DNA of 64,000 nt from Prevotella sp. BV3P1 (GCF_000479005.1 NZ_AWXC01000004.1:62001-126000); one strand, 5' to 3'; shown: positions 9,542-18,734, counted from the first letter of the stretch. Notes: generated by a model not told the origin, from the sequence alone. Program-made: numbers and translations.

Positions 9542-12004
9542 ATGAATATTTCATATAAATGGCTTAAAGAATATGTCGATTTCGACTTGACTCCGCAGGA
9601 AGTTGCGCAAGCCTTAACTTCTACAGGGCTCGAAGTAGATGCCTTGGAAGAAGTTCAAACCCTCAAGGGAGGACTAAAAGGACTTTATGTTGGGCAGGTG
9701 TTGACTTGTGAAATGCACCCCAACTCTGACCACCTTCATGTCACGACAGTAGACTTAGGAAAGGGCGAGCCTCAGCAGATTGTATGTGGCGCCCCCAATG
9801 TGGCTGCTGGGCAGAAAGTCATCGTAGCCGATCTTGGCTGTGTTTTATATGATGGTGATGATTCGTTTACCATCAAGAAGAGCAAATTACGCGGCGTAGA
9901 TTCATTCGGAATGATTTGTGCGGAAGACGAAATTGGTGTTGGTACGTCACACGAGGGTATTATTGTGTTGCCAGAAGATGCGCCTGTTGGCCAGCCGGCT
10001 GCAGAATATTATAACCTTGAGAGCGATTGGATCATCGAAATAGACATCACAGCCAACCGGTCTGATGCTTTGTCTCATTACGGTGTAGCTCGTGATTTGT
10101 ATGCATGGTTGAAGCAAAATGGGTATCAAACCAGTCTGCATCGTCCGTCTTGTGATGAATTTAAGGTAGATAATGAAGACTTGCTCATTGATGTCAAGAT
10201 TGAAAATACAGAGGCCTGCAAGCGTTATGCCTGTCTCTCACTCACGGATTGTGAGGTGAAAGAAAGTCCGGAGTGGTTGCAGAACAATCTGAAAGTAATC
10301 GGCTTGCGACCCGTTAATAACATCGTTGACATCACAAATTATGTGATGATGGCCTACGGACAGCCCATGCATTGCTTTGATGCCGACATGGTTGAAGGTC
10401 ATCAAATCGTGGTGAGAACGCAGCCAGAGGGGACCAAGTTTGTGACCCTTGATGGTGAAGAGCATACTTTGGGTGAACACGACTTAAGCATTTGCAATGC
10501 AGAACACCCGATGTGTATTGCCGGAATCTTCGGTGGAAAGGGTAGTGGTACCTATGAAACAACACGCAATGTTGTTTTGGAGAGTGCCTATTTCCATCCA
10601 ACCTGGATTCGCAAGAGCGCACGTCGGCATGGTTTGAGTACGGATGCAAGCTATCGCTTTGAACGTGGCATCGATCCTAATGGCACGATATACGCACTGA
10701 AACAAGCTGCGATTTTGTGCCAGCAGTTGACTGGTGGTAAGGTCAGCATGCAGATTAAAGATGTGTATCCTACGCCTATTGAAAACGCCCATGTGTCACT
10801 TTCATACGACTATGTGAACGGTCTCATTGGTAAAAAGATAGAGCCAGAAGTGATGAAGAGCATCTTGGAAAGCATGGAAATGGAAATCAAGAGCGAGAAT
10901 CAAGAAGGTCTTGAATTGTCTGTCCCCGCATACCGAGTTGACGTTCAGCGTCCCTGTGATGTTGTAGAGGATATCCTACGTATCTATGGTTATAACAACG
11001 TTGAAATTCCAACACAGCTCAAGAGTTCGTTGGCCATACAGGGCGATGAGGATAGGGCTGCCCATTTGGAAAACTTGGTTGGTGAACAGTTGGTTGGATG
11101 TGGTTTTCATGAAATTCTGAACAATTCGCTTACCAAGACGTCTTATTATCATGATTTGAACCGTTACCCAGAGGAGGCAACCGTAAAGATTATGAATCCT
11201 TTGAGTACCGACCTGGGTGTGATGCGCCAGACACTGTTGTTTGGAGGCCTTGAAAGCATCATGCGCAATGTGAATCGTAAGCAAACAAACTTGCGCTTCT
11301 TTGAGTTTGGTAACTGCTACCAATATGTAGCAGAGCGAGAGAATGAGGAAGATCCGATTAAGGCATATCAGCAAGCTTATCATTTAGGATTGTGGGTTAC
11401 TGGTAAACGTGTGGAAGGAAGTTGGGCACATGCAGATGAGCCCAGTTCATTTGACGAACTGAAAGCCTATGTTCAAAATATTTTTGCCCGGTTAGGCCTG
11501 CCTTCTGGCATGTTGGTAACAGAAAAAAGTGACAACAACATCTTCTCTCATGGTTTGAGCATCATGAATCGAGGAGGGAAAATCATTGCTGAATTGGGTG
11601 TTGTTTGTAAAAAGTTGCTAAAGCAGGTTGATGTAGCCGGTGAAGTTTATTTTGCTGAAATCAACTGGACGGCACTTATGAAATTAACTCGTAAGAATAC
11701 GGTTGAGTACAAAGAGCTGTCTAAGTATCCTGCCGTTAGTCGTGATTTGGCCTTGTTGATAGATAGGCAAACAGAATTCGAGCAAATAGAAAAGATTGCC
11801 TTCCAGACAGAAAAGAAGTTACTGAAGCGCGTTGAGCTCTTTGATGTCTACGAAGGTAAGAATCTACCTGAAGGCAAAAAGAGCTATGCCGTCAATTTTA
11901 TCCTGCAAGATGAGCAAAAAACATTGAATGACAAGCAGATTGACGGAATCATGCAGAAACTTATAAAGAATCTCACAGAAAAGCTTGGCGCCGAACTTCG
12001 ATGA
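9542..12004 (+). CDS. pheT: Phenylalanyl-tRNA synthetase beta subunit
   Basis: Structural and tRNA-binding subunit of the alpha2-beta2 enzyme that charges tRNA-Phe. 820 residues, usual for the long bacterial form. Order of domains: N-terminal MNISYKWLKEYVDFDLTP, the OB-fold tRNA-binding domain (about 45-155), the B3/B4 editing region (about 210-390, with RRHGLSTDASYRFERGIDP), the B5 domain and the catalytic-like core, and a C-terminal anticodon-binding FDX-ACB domain (KYPAVSRDLALLIDRQTEFEQ to the end). pheS is not adjacent; in Bacteroidales the two are commonly unlinked. The YebC-family gene follows after 120 bp containing two hairpins. Confidence 0.97.
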   Translation: MNISYKWLKEYVDFDLTPQEVAQALTSTGLEVDALEEVQTLKGGLKGLYVGQVLTCEMHPNSDHLHVTTVDLGKGEPQQIVCGAPNVAAGQKVIVADLGCVLYDGDDSFTIKKSKLRGVDSFGMICAEDEIGVGTSHEGIIVLPEDAPVGQPAAEYYNLESDWIIEIDITANRSDALSHYGVARDLYAWLKQNGYQTSLHRPSCDEFKVDNEDLLIDVKIENTEACKRYACLSLTDCEVKESPEWLQNNLKVIGLRPVNNIVDITNYVMMAYGQPMHCFDADMVEGHQIVVRTQPEGTKFVTLDGEEHTLGEHDLSICNAEHPMCIAGIFGGKGSGTYETTRNVVLESAYFHPTWIRKSARRHGLSTDASYRFERGIDPNGTIYALKQAAILCQQLTGGKVSMQIKDVYPTPIENAHVSLSYDYVNGLIGKKIEPEVMKSILESMEMEIKSENQEGLELSVPAYRVDVQRPCDVVEDILRIYGYNNVEIPTQLKSSLAIQGDEDRAAHLENLVGEQLVGCGFHEILNNSLTKTSYYHDLNRYPEEATVKIMNPLSTDLGVMRQTLLFGGLESIMRNVNRKQTNLRFFEFGNCYQYVAERENEEDPIKAYQQAYHLGLWVTGKRVEGSWAHADEPSSFDELKAYVQNIFARLGLPSGMLVTEKSDNNIFSHGLSIMNRGGKIIAELGVVCKKLLKQVDVAGEVYFAEINWTALMKLTRKNTVEYKELSKYPAVSRDLALLIDRQTEFEQIEKIAFQTEKKLLKRVELFDVYEGKNLPEGKKSYAVNFILQDEQKTLNDKQIDGIMQKLIKNLTEKLGAELR

Positions 12005-12060
12005 TTAGGTTGCCATACTTTTGTGAATATAAACGTTCATATATCATTAAATAATCAACA

Positions 12061-12105
12061 TTTAGGCGCGAAGGTTCTTCGTCCTAAACCTCTTTAATGA
12101 AGAGG
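12061..12105 (+). other. Tandem hairpins between pheT and the yebC-like gene
   Basis: Two adjoining inverted repeats: TTTAGG...GAAG/CTTC...CCTAAA at 12061-12088 and CCTCTT-TAATG-AAGAGG at 12089-12105, followed by ATTAAATATTTTTATT. The second with its T-rich tail could be a weak terminator for pheT. The two side by side just ahead of the next start codon (12125) could also act as an attenuator. Confidence 0.5.
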
Positions 12106-12124
12106 ATTAAATATTTTTATTCCA

Positions 12125-12850
12125 ATGGGAAGAGCATTTGAGTATCGTAAAGCAACAAAACTGAAAAGATGGGGCCACATGGCTCGTACATTCACGAAAA
12201 TAGGTAAACAAATTGCAATTGCAGTAAAAGCCGGAGGACCTGATCCTGAAAACAATCCAGCTTTGCGCGCCCTCATAGCCAATGCCAAGCGCGAAAACAT
12301 GCCGAAAGACAATGTTGATCGTGCCATTAAGAACGCAATGGGGAAAGATCAAAGCGACTACAAATCGGTCACATACGAAGGGTATGGTCCTCATGGAGTG
12401 GCTATCTTGGTAGATACTTTAACGGACAATACCACCCGAACCGTTGGTGATGTGCGGTCTGTATTCAATAAGTTTAATGGCAACTTAGGGACAAGTGGTT
12501 CACTGGCATTCCTCTTTGACCATAAAGCCGTATTCACCTTTAAGAAGAAAGATGGCTTGGACATGGACGAACTGATTCTCGACCTCATAGATTATGGTGT
12601 GGAAGATGAATATGATGAAGATGAGGAAACGGACGAAATAACCATCTATGGTGCCCCCACGAGCTTCGGTGAAATTCAAAAGCATCTGGAAACGGACGGT
12701 TTTGAAGTGACAGGTGCTGAGTTTACATACATCCCGAACGATTTGAAAGACGTTACTCCCGAAGAGCGTGAAACGATTGATAAAATGGTAGAGCGTCTTG
12801 AAGAGTTTGACGACGTACAAACTGTTTATACCAATATGAAACCTGAATAA
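12125..12850 (+). CDS. YebC/PmpR family DNA-binding regulatory protein
   Basis: Member of the widespread YebC family; members act as transcription regulators and, in recent work on the family, as factors that relieve ribosome stalling. 241 residues with the typical start MGRAFEYRKATKLKRWGHMARTF, the TKIGKQIAIAVKAGGPDPENNP segment, the NMPKDNVDRAIKNA helix and the acidic second domain (DYGVEDEYDEDEETDEI). It lies downstream of pheT, separated by hairpins, and is closed by a strong terminator. No partner gene suggests a specific target. Confidence 0.93.
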   Translation: MGRAFEYRKATKLKRWGHMARTFTKIGKQIAIAVKAGGPDPENNPALRALIANAKRENMPKDNVDRAIKNAMGKDQSDYKSVTYEGYGPHGVAILVDTLTDNTTRTVGDVRSVFNKFNGNLGTSGSLAFLFDHKAVFTFKKKDGLDMDELILDLIDYGVEDEYDEDEETDEITIYGAPTSFGEIQKHLETDGFEVTGAEFTYIPNDLKDVTPEERETIDKMVERLEEFDDVQTVYTNMKPE

Positions 12851-12868
12851 CAGGAACATGTTATAGAG

Positions 12869-12901
12869 GAGAGTGCATCAAATTCGATGCATTCTCTTTT
12901 T
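12869..12901 (+). terminator. Terminator after the yebC-like gene
   Basis: An 11-bp stem (12869-12879 with 12886-12896, one G-U pair) and a 6-nt loop are followed by TTTTT. Confidence 0.85.
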
Positions 12902-12903
12902 AG

Positions 12904-12930
12904 ATTAGACGATAATGTGTATCGTCTAAT
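12904..12930. other. Perfect 11-bp palindrome next to the terminator
   Basis: ATTAGACGATA (12904-12914) pairs perfectly with 12920-12930 around the 5-nt loop ATGTG, directly after the terminator and before the end of the convergent lipoprotein gene. There is no T-run on either side, so it may serve as the end hairpin of the lipoprotein transcript rather than a classical terminator. Confidence 0.5.
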
Positions 12931-12960
12931 GCTTGCAAGATTTTAACAAAGCCCTCCCCC

Positions 12961-13365
12961 TCAATAAGTATCTTGATAGTCGGCAACGCTGATTGTTTGC
13001 TGATACAATATTTTCTGTGGCTCTTTATCTGAATGCACTATGTAGGCAAAATTATATTTTGCATCTTTTAGTTTCTTAATACTTGTATTGTCCTTAATCT
13101 CCTTCACCATGAGTTGATGTATTTTTTCTCTGTTCTGTGCTACAATTTGCGCATTGTCCAACTCACCTACAAATGAACAGTGGTAAGTGTAGGTCTTGGT
13201 GTCTTTGCGAAAGGTCACACTGTCCGTCCTTGTGCCATTAACCACTGGGGTAGGGCAGTATTTATCCGTATATTCCTTGGCTTCTCTTGCGGATCTTTCT
13301 TCAAGATTCTCATGACATGAAGACAGCATGGGAATCAATAAAATAGCGATGAATAATTTGTTCAT
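12961..13365 (-). CDS. Small putative lipoprotein
   Basis: A protein of 134 residues. The N-terminus MNKLFIAILLIPMLSSCHENL is a signal peptide with a lipobox-like SSC, so the mature protein probably starts at Cys17 and is lipid-anchored. The rest (SVTFRKDTKTYTYHCSFVGELDNAQ; KYNFAYIVHSDKEPQKILYQQTIS) suggests a small alpha/beta domain; I do not recognise a family. It has its own -7 box at 13455-13462 and is convergent with the yebC-like gene. Confidence 0.75.
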   Translation of the reverse strand: MNKLFIAILLIPMLSSCHENLEERSAREAKEYTDKYCPTPVVNGTRTDSVTFRKDTKTYTYHCSFVGELDNAQIVAQNREKIHQLMVKEIKDNTSIKKLKDAKYNFAYIVHSDKEPQKILYQQTISVADYQDTY

Positions 13366-13454
13366 GTTTTCTTACATTATAAGCATTTCTAAGCTCGTAT
13401 GAGTCGAGTGAAAAGCAAGTTAATCTGTTTTGCTGGGGCGGATTCTATCCATTG

Positions 13455-13462
13455 CAAAGATA
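13455..13462 (-). promoter_or_regulatory. -7 box of the small lipoprotein gene
   Basis: TATCTTTG followed by CAA on the minus strand, about 90 bp before the ATG at 13365. The 314-bp space 13366-13679 holds this box, the lepA box at 13517, and nothing else that I can see. Confidence 0.5.
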
Positions 13463-13516
13463 CGAAGTTTTTACTAATTTTATCATTACGTTCGCTGATT
13501 TATAAATTAAAATGGC

Positions 13517-13524
13517 TACCTTTG
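13517..13524 (+). promoter_or_regulatory. -7 box of the lepA promoter
   Basis: TACCTTTG, preceded by AAATTAAAATGGC much as in the typA promoter. The leader to the lepA ATG would be about 150 nt, long for this genome; I see no clear structure in it. Confidence 0.5.
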
Positions 13525-13679
13525 CATAAGTATGGAAGCCTTTGAATCATTTTGGACGAACACAATGAAATTCATGGCACTATTTTCTAACAAAAGGATT
13601 GATTTTACTCTTTTAAATTAACGATTGAACTTCCGTCATAGCGGTAGTAGAATCTTTGATACGATAACGAAAATATCTG

Positions 13680-15461
13680 ATGGATCAAATAAGAAACTTT
13701 TGCATCATTGCCCATATTGATCACGGAAAATCAACATTGGCAGATCGATTACTGGAATATACTAAAACGATTCAAGTAACTGGTGGGCAGATGCTTGACA
13801 ACATGGATTTGGAAAAAGAGCGTGGCATTACCATTAAGAGCCACGCCATCCAAATGGAATATCAATATGAGGGACAAAATTATATATTAAACCTGATTGA
13901 TACTCCGGGTCACGTTGACTTTTCTTATGAGGTAAGTAGGAGTATAGCTGCATGCGAGGGTGCTTTGCTGGTTGTCGACGCTACGCAAGGTGTGCAAGCG
14001 CAAACCATCTCTAATCTATATATGGCCATCGAGCATGACCTCGAGATTATCCCTGTCATCAACAAGATTGACATGCCTTCTGCCATGCCAGAAGAGGTTG
14101 AAGATGAAATTGTAGAATTGATTGGGTGTGACCGTTCTGATATTATTCGCGCATCTGGTAAGACAGGTGAAGGTGTTAGCGATATATTAGATGCTGTTGT
14201 GCAACGCGTTCCACATCCTGTGGGGGATGAGAAAGCTCCACTCCAGGCATTAATTTTCGACTCTGTTTTTAACAGCTTTCGTGGTATCATCGCCTATTTT
14301 AAAATAGAAAATGGATGCATCAAGCAGGGCGATAAGGTAAAGTTTTATAACACGGGAATGGAATATGATGCCGATGAAATTGGCATTCTAAAGATGAATA
14401 TGGTTCCCCGGAGAGAAATGAAAACCGGAGAAGTAGGCTATATCATCAGCGGAATAAAAGATGCCAAAGAGGTGAAAGTGGGAGATACCATCACCCATGT
14501 AAACCGTCCCTGCGAAAAGGCTATTGCTGGTTTCCAGGAGGTGAAGCCCATGGTGTTTGCGGGTGTTTATCCCATCGACCCTAATGACTACGAAAACTTG
14601 CGAGCATCTCTTGAAAAGCTTCAACTCAATGATGCCTCATTGTCGTTCTCTCCTGAATCGTCTGTGGCACTTGGATTTGGCTTCAGATGTGGATTCTTGG
14701 GACTTTTGCACATGGAAATCGTGCAAGAACGTTTGGACAGAGAATTCAACATGGAGGTCATCACTACCGTGCCCAACGTATCTTATATGGTTTACGACAA
14801 GCACGGAGAATCGAAGGAAGTTCATAATCCGTCTGGTTTGCCAGAAGCAACGATGATTGAACATATTGAAGAACCCTATATTCGAGCAACCATTATTACG
14901 GATGCCAACTACATTGGCCCCATCATGACGCTCTGTTTGGAGAAGAGAGGCGAGTTGGTTAAGCAGGAGTTCATATCTGGAAATCGCGTTGAATTGCATT
15001 TTATGATACCGTTAGGAGAAATTGTCATCGATTTCTACGATAAACTGAAATCCATCTCAAAGGGTTATGCATCGTTCGATTATCACGTAGACTCGTTCCG
15101 ACCATCAAAGTTGGCCAAGCTCGACATCTTGCTCAATGGCGAGCCTGTGGATGCGCTTTCTACCTTGACGCATCAGGACAATGCTGTGAGTTTGGGCAGA
15201 AGAATGTGTGAAAAACTCAAAGACTTGATACCAAGACAGCAGTTTGACATAGCTATTCAAGCTGCCATCGGAGGGAAAATCGTCGCCAGGGAAACCGTGA
15301 AATGCGTCCGTAAGGATGTAACCGCTAAATGTTACGGTGGAGACGTGAGCAGAAAACGTAAATTGTTGGAGAAGCAAAAGAAAGGAAAGAAACGCATGAA
15401 ACAGATTGGAAATGTTGAAGTTCCGCAGAAAGCGTTCCTTGCCGTGCTCAAACTGGATTAA
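13680..15461 (+). CDS. lepA: Elongation factor 4 (LepA)
   Basis: Ribosomal back-translocase-type GTPase. 593 residues. The G domain has [10 protein letters not shown] near the N-terminus, the switch [20 protein letters not shown] and [11 protein letters not shown]-like domains follow, and the LepA-specific C-terminal domain ends with the basic segment [20 protein letters not shown]. The start ATG gives the usual [18 protein letters not shown] Crp-like regulator gene follows 45 bp later, possibly on the same transcript. Confidence 0.97.
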   Translation: MDQIRNFCIIAHIDHGKSTLADRLLEYTKTIQVTGGQMLDNMDLEKERGITIKSHAIQMEYQYEGQNYILNLIDTPGHVDFSYEVSRSIAACEGALLVVDATQGVQAQTISNLYMAIEHDLEIIPVINKIDMPSAMPEEVEDEIVELIGCDRSDIIRASGKTGEGVSDILDAVVQRVPHPVGDEKAPLQALIFDSVFNSFRGIIAYFKIENGCIKQGDKVKFYNTGMEYDADEIGILKMNMVPRREMKTGEVGYIISGIKDAKEVKVGDTITHVNRPCEKAIAGFQEVKPMVFAGVYPIDPNDYENLRASLEKLQLNDASLSFSPESSVALGFGFRCGFLGLLHMEIVQERLDREFNMEVITTVPNVSYMVYDKHGESKEVHNPSGLPEATMIEHIEEPYIRATIITDANYIGPIMTLCLEKRGELVKQEFISGNRVELHFMIPLGEIVIDFYDKLKSISKGYASFDYHVDSFRPSKLAKLDILLNGEPVDALSTLTHQDNAVSLGRRMCEKLKDLIPRQQFDIAIQAAIGGKIVARETVKCVRKDVTAKCYGGDVSRKRKLLEKQKKGKKRMKQIGNVEVPQKAFLAVLKLD

Positions 15462-15506
15462 TGCTTTAGGCAAACTAAAAATTACTAACTTTTCAATACC
15501 AGACAA

Positions 15507-16103
15507 ATGAAAGAACCTGTTAATACACCTCGTGATATTGCAAGGGAATTGGCACGTAGATATAGTACGATGACACACGAGGAGTTGGATGCACTTGAAA
15601 GCATTCTCGTTCCCATGAAATTTGCGAAAAGTGAAATGATTCTCCGTGAGGGAGAAGTGTGTCGCAATATTTACTATCTCGACAAGGGATTGATACGTCA
15701 GTTTTATTTCAAGAACGACAAAGAATTAACAGAACATTTGGGTGAAGACCACACCATCTTTATGTGTATTGAGAGTTTGTTCAAAGAGCAGCCCAGCCAC
15801 CTACAAATAGAAGCACTTGAGGCTTCCGTTGTTTACGCCATGCCCAAAGATAAGTTGGAACGGATATCTCTACATCATGTGAATATTCAAATGATGTATC
15901 GAAAGATATTGGAAGAAAGTTTGATTATTTCGCAGGTTCATGCCGACTTAATTCGGTTTGAGTCTGCACAGAATAGATACAAGCGGATGTGTAAACTGTC
16001 TCCCCAAGTTATCTTGCGCGCTCCGCTGACCTATATTGCCAACTATTTACAGATGACTCCCGAAACATTGAGTAGAGTGAGGTCCTCTACTTTGTTGGAC
16101 TGA
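15507..16103 (+). CDS. Crp/Fnr family transcription regulator
   Basis: A 198-residue protein with a cyclic-nucleotide-binding-like beta roll (LVPMKFAKSEMILREGEVCRNIYYLDKGLIRQFYF, about 32-70), a long dimer helix, and a compact C-terminal helix-turn-helix ending in YIANYLQMTPETLSRVRSS. No cysteine pattern for an iron-sulfur cluster is present, and the ligand cannot be told. It follows lepA closely and may be cotranscribed. Immediately downstream begins the decayed accessory patch, so the last few residues (STLLD) could be altered by the insertion, although the HTH is complete. Confidence 0.88.
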   Translation: MKEPVNTPRDIARELARRYSTMTHEELDALESILVPMKFAKSEMILREGEVCRNIYYLDKGLIRQFYFKNDKELTEHLGEDHTIFMCIESLFKEQPSHLQIEALEASVVYAMPKDKLERISLHHVNIQMMYRKILEESLIISQVHADLIRFESAQNRYKRMCKLSPQVILRAPLTYIANYLQMTPETLSRVRSSTLLD

Positions 16104-16177
16104 TTCACGATTTTCATACGGAGTTGACGCCCTTGCTCACGGATCTTTCATTTAACAAGGTTGCTTTTCGCTTTTAG

Positions 16178-16420
16178 ATCAAACGCAATGCCTCCACTCC
16201 ACAAAAATACTGAAGGTAGGCGTTCTCCGAGAATTACTCCACGACGCTCTCGTCTGAGACGTCACGAAGGTGTTTCAAGATTAGCAGACCCACCATCACA
16301 GACGGACGGTGCGTGTCCATGTAGCTAGAGTCCTTGCTGTAAAGAGGGAAAAAGACTGCTCAAACACATCCCAATCGATCAAATTGCTAACTTGTACAGG
16401 GAATTATTGGGAGAGAGCAT
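16178..16420 (-). pseudogene. Decayed transposase fragment (DUF772 / IS5-IS1182-like N-terminus)
   Basis: Reading the minus strand from the ATG at 16420 gives MLSPNNSLYKLA, then after a one-base shift NLIDWDVFEQSF, then after another shift PLYSKDSSY, MVGLLILKHLRDVSDESVVE, a stop where Gln is expected (CAA to TAA), and FSENAYLQYFCGVEAL. This is the N-terminal part of transposases whose relatives carry LxxLIDW and MVGLLILKHLxxLSDExVVExxxENxYxQYFCG. Only about 80 codons remain, with two frameshifts and a stop; the catalytic domain is absent. It is dead. The exact IS family is inferred from the motif only. Confidence 0.8.
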
Positions 16421-16634
16421 TGTATCAAGACCCAGAATAATGATGCCTGACGGATTTTGGATGGAGATTTATACATCGTTGATTTGCAAGATTTTACTAT
16501 ACAAAGGAACAAAACTTTGTAGAAAATGCAATCTTATAAACGATTATTTTATTGATAACCAGATAGTTAAATGTTTTTCAAGAAACGACGTGTTAATTTC
16601 TCAACACCAATTTATCCGCAGGTCTATATGAAGC

Positions 16635-16656
16635 ATGCTATCTCACCTTTTTGAGG
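16635..16656 (+). repeat. Left copy of a 22-bp imperfect direct repeat
   Basis: ATGCTATCTCaCCTTTTTGAGG agrees at 19 of 22 positions with 18751-18772 in the same orientation. The two copies enclose the ABC exporter genes. The right half overlaps the left inverted-repeat copy. Confidence 0.6.
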
Positions 16657-16664
16657 GTCGACTA
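16648..16664 (+). repeat. Left copy of a 17-bp perfect inverted repeat
   Basis: TTTTTGAGGGTCGACTA is the exact reverse complement of 18735-18751. The pair encloses 2.1 kb with the two ABC genes and an IS1380 stub but no intact transposase. Such ends resemble insertion-element termini. Confidence 0.75.
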
Positions 16665-16705
16665 CATAGTTGCATTTTCAAGTTGAATCTATCGAAGGGT
16701 ATCTT

Positions 16706-17482
16706 TTATTTTTTCCTTATAAATACAAAAAATGAGATAACGACAAAGAATAGCACATAGGCTATGTTTACGTATTCGCCTTTCGAAAAGTTTATTATCC
16801 CGCTATAAAAACAATAGTTTAATCTCCACACTGTACTATAGGGTATAAGGTAGATATAATCTTTATTTTGAGCAATAATACCAAAAATCGTCATGAGGCT
16901 AGCAAACCCAATAGGTAAAACAAAACTCTTAAAAATCAAACTAAGATAATATTGTATAAATGAAACAGCAGAAAGTGCTATAAACAAATACGAGAAATAA
17001 GAAGCTATTAGGTTATTAACATTATAACTGGAGAATTCATATCCAGGTAATAACTTATCCAGAGCAAAACCAGACATGAGGAAAGAAAGATAACCTATAA
17101 GGAAAGAAATAAAGTTAATCTCTAAAAGGAAGACTATTTTGCTCGAATAAATTGTCAGCTTGCTAATTGGTCTTGTAAAAAGAAGTCTAAATCCATAATT
17201 CTTATATTCTACATCGCATAAAGAATAACTCAAAATGGCTGCAAGAATTGGATAAAGCAGAGCATAGAAGTCGAAGATGTATCTACCCAATACCCATACC
17301 CAAGGATTATAATCAAAAGTTATTGCCGGATTATAGATATCATCAGCATGTTTATGTAAAACATATATATCGACGCATAAAGTCATGAACAAAGGAAATA
17401 GTAAGAAAAGCCAAATGGCAATATTAAATCTTAATTTATAGTGTTCACTTTTAAGAATAGTAAAGAACGATATAGGTTTCAT
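16706..17482 (-). CDS. ABC-2 type permease of a small exporter
   Basis: Membrane subunit of an ABC exporter, 258 residues with about six hydrophobic segments (IAIWLFLLFPLFMTLCV near the N-terminus, then FLIGYLSFLMSGF, LIASYFSYLFIALSAVSF, VLFFVVISFFVF at the end). The short N-terminal cytoplasmic segment (FFTILKSEHYKLRF) is typical of lantibiotic-immunity or NatB/YxlG-like permeases. Its start overlaps the ATPase stop by 4 bp, so the two are translated together. Base composition is much more AT-rich than the neighbours, which fits foreign origin. Substrate unknown; self-protection against a peptide is a reasonable guess only. Confidence 0.8.
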   Translation of the reverse strand: MKPISFFTILKSEHYKLRFNIAIWLFLLFPLFMTLCVDIYVLHKHADDIYNPAITFDYNPWVWVLGRYIFDFYALLYPILAAILSYSLCDVEYKNYGFRLLFTRPISKLTIYSSKIVFLLEINFISFLIGYLSFLMSGFALDKLLPGYEFSSYNVNNLIASYFSYLFIALSAVSFIQYYLSLIFKSFVLPIGFASLMTIFGIIAQNKDYIYLIPYSTVWRLNYCFYSGIINFSKGEYVNIAYVLFFVVISFFVFIRKK

Positions 17483-18381
17483 AAGTCGGTTTTTATTAGA
17501 TGAAGGAATACAGACTCCAAATTTTCTTGGTATGTATCTGCAAATAAAATTTGAATGTGGTTTTGTTGCATTAATTTTTTAAAACTGTCAAAGGAACCAT
17601 CTTGCTCTATTTCTATAATAAGCGTTCCATCAGAGATCCTTTTTGTGGGAATCAAGTGTTCTTTACATATCTTCATGCATCGTTCCGGTTGGTCCGTATG
17701 TATTAAATAAGATTGCTTTTTCTGATTGAGTAGACTATTCATTTCTCCTTGAAACAATAATCTTTTATTATTTAATATTCCGATGTGTGTGCATATTTTC
17801 TCCATTTCAGCTAAGATATGTCCTGAAATGAAAATGGTTTTTCCTTTACTTTTAAGTTTGAGCATTAGCTCTCTCATTTCAAAAACACCTTGAGGATCTA
17901 GTCCATTGAGTGGTTCGTCAAGAATGAGTAATTTAGGATTATGAAATATTGCCATCGCAATTCCCAAGCGTTGTTTCATTCCTGTAGAATATTTTCTAAC
18001 TTTTTTGTCTTTATCTTTAGTCAAATTCACAAGCTCTAGAACCTCTTGAATGCGTTTTTGTCCACAATGATATAGTATATCCAAATAGTTTAGATTCTCA
18101 TAGGCACTCAAATCTGCATAGAAGAATGGCTGTTCAATCAAGCATCCTATATTTTGAAGGATATGCAATCTGTTGGAATGAAATTCTTTTTTATTGAAAA
18201 ATACCGTATTTATTTTAGTTTGCTCCAATCCTAAAAGTATCTTTATCGTTGTTGATTTACCCTCTCCATTCTTGCCTAAGTATCCATAAATGGAACCTTC
18301 TGGAACCTTCAAGTTAATGTCTTCTAATACAGAATGATTTCTGTAGTTAAAAGTGAGATGGTTAGTTTCAAGTATATTCAT
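17479..18381 (-). CDS. ABC transporter ATP-binding protein
   Basis: Nucleotide-binding subunit partnering the permease encoded just downstream. Walker A GYLGKNGEGKSTTIK, signature YSTGMKQRLG, Walker B LLILDEPLNGLDP and the H-loop region TIFISGHILAEME are all intact, so it should be active. The 300 residues include a roughly 80-residue C-terminal extension, as in BcrA/lantibiotic-immunity type ATPases. I start at ATG 18381 (MNILETNHLTFNY), preceded by AGAAAG; the reading frame can be extended three codons through GTG. The AT-rich composition matches the permease and differs from the flanking genes. Confidence 0.85.
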   Translation of the reverse strand: MNILETNHLTFNYRNHSVLEDINLKVPEGSIYGYLGKNGEGKSTTIKILLGLEQTKINTVFFNKKEFHSNRLHILQNIGCLIEQPFFYADLSAYENLNYLDILYHCGQKRIQEVLELVNLTKDKDKKVRKYSTGMKQRLGIAMAIFHNPKLLILDEPLNGLDPQGVFEMRELMLKLKSKGKTIFISGHILAEMEKICTHIGILNNKRLLFQGEMNSLLNQKKQSYLIHTDQPERCMKICKEHLIPTKRISDGTLIIEIEQDGSFDSFKKLMQQNHIQILFADTYQENLESVFLHLIKTDL

Positions 18382-18459
18382 AATCAACACTTTCTTTTAA
18401 AATTATTCGTATTTAACCTTAATTCCGCAACACGATTATAAGATAAACTTTTTAGGTAT

Positions 18460-18482
18460 CTGAGCAACAAAAAGTTGCTCAG
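18460..18482. other. 9-bp hairpin in the IS1380-type leader
   Basis: CTGAGCAAC-AAAAA-GTTGCTCAG is a perfect stem-loop ahead of TTTTGCCATGTCAG. The surroundings read like the region upstream of an IS1380 transposase, so it is probably part of that element's end, which also faces the ABC operon's 5' side. Confidence 0.55.
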
Positions 18483-18550
18483 GATTTTGCCATGTCAGAA
18501 TTTTCACTTATCTTAGTGTTGCAAAAAAACAAGAGAATCCGACGATAGAC

Positions 18551-18679
18551 ATGGCGAAGATACAAATTAAATCTGAGAGACTTACTCCTTTTGGGGGATT
18601 ATTTTCAATCATGAAGCAATTTGACTCCACTTCACCGTACATGTTTGTATTTAAAATTATCATGAACGCAAAAATGTAG
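18551..18679 (+). pseudogene. IS1380-family transposase, N-terminal stub
   Basis: From the ATG at 18551: MAKIQIKSERLTPFGGLFSI, then MKQFDS, which is the characteristic start of Bacteroidetes IS1380 transposases (relatives read about the same up to MEQFD). After about 27 codons the similarity stops and a stop codon follows at 18677. The catalytic domain is missing. The upstream segment 18483-18550, containing TCACTTATCTTAGTGTTGC, also looks like the native IS leader, so the 5' end of the element is retained and the rest deleted. Confidence 0.8.
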
Positions 18680-18734
18680 CTTGCAAAGGTGTTTCATGCT
18701 ACATATAACACAATAAACATTATTGTATTTTATC

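Noticed and set aside
13525..13679. Regulatory RNA in the long lepA leader
   Set aside because: No convincing stem-loop or conserved motif beyond short AT-rich matches.
16392..16631. 79-codon plus-strand frame starting MYRELLGES
   Set aside because: It runs antisense to the decayed transposase and shows no recognisable feature.
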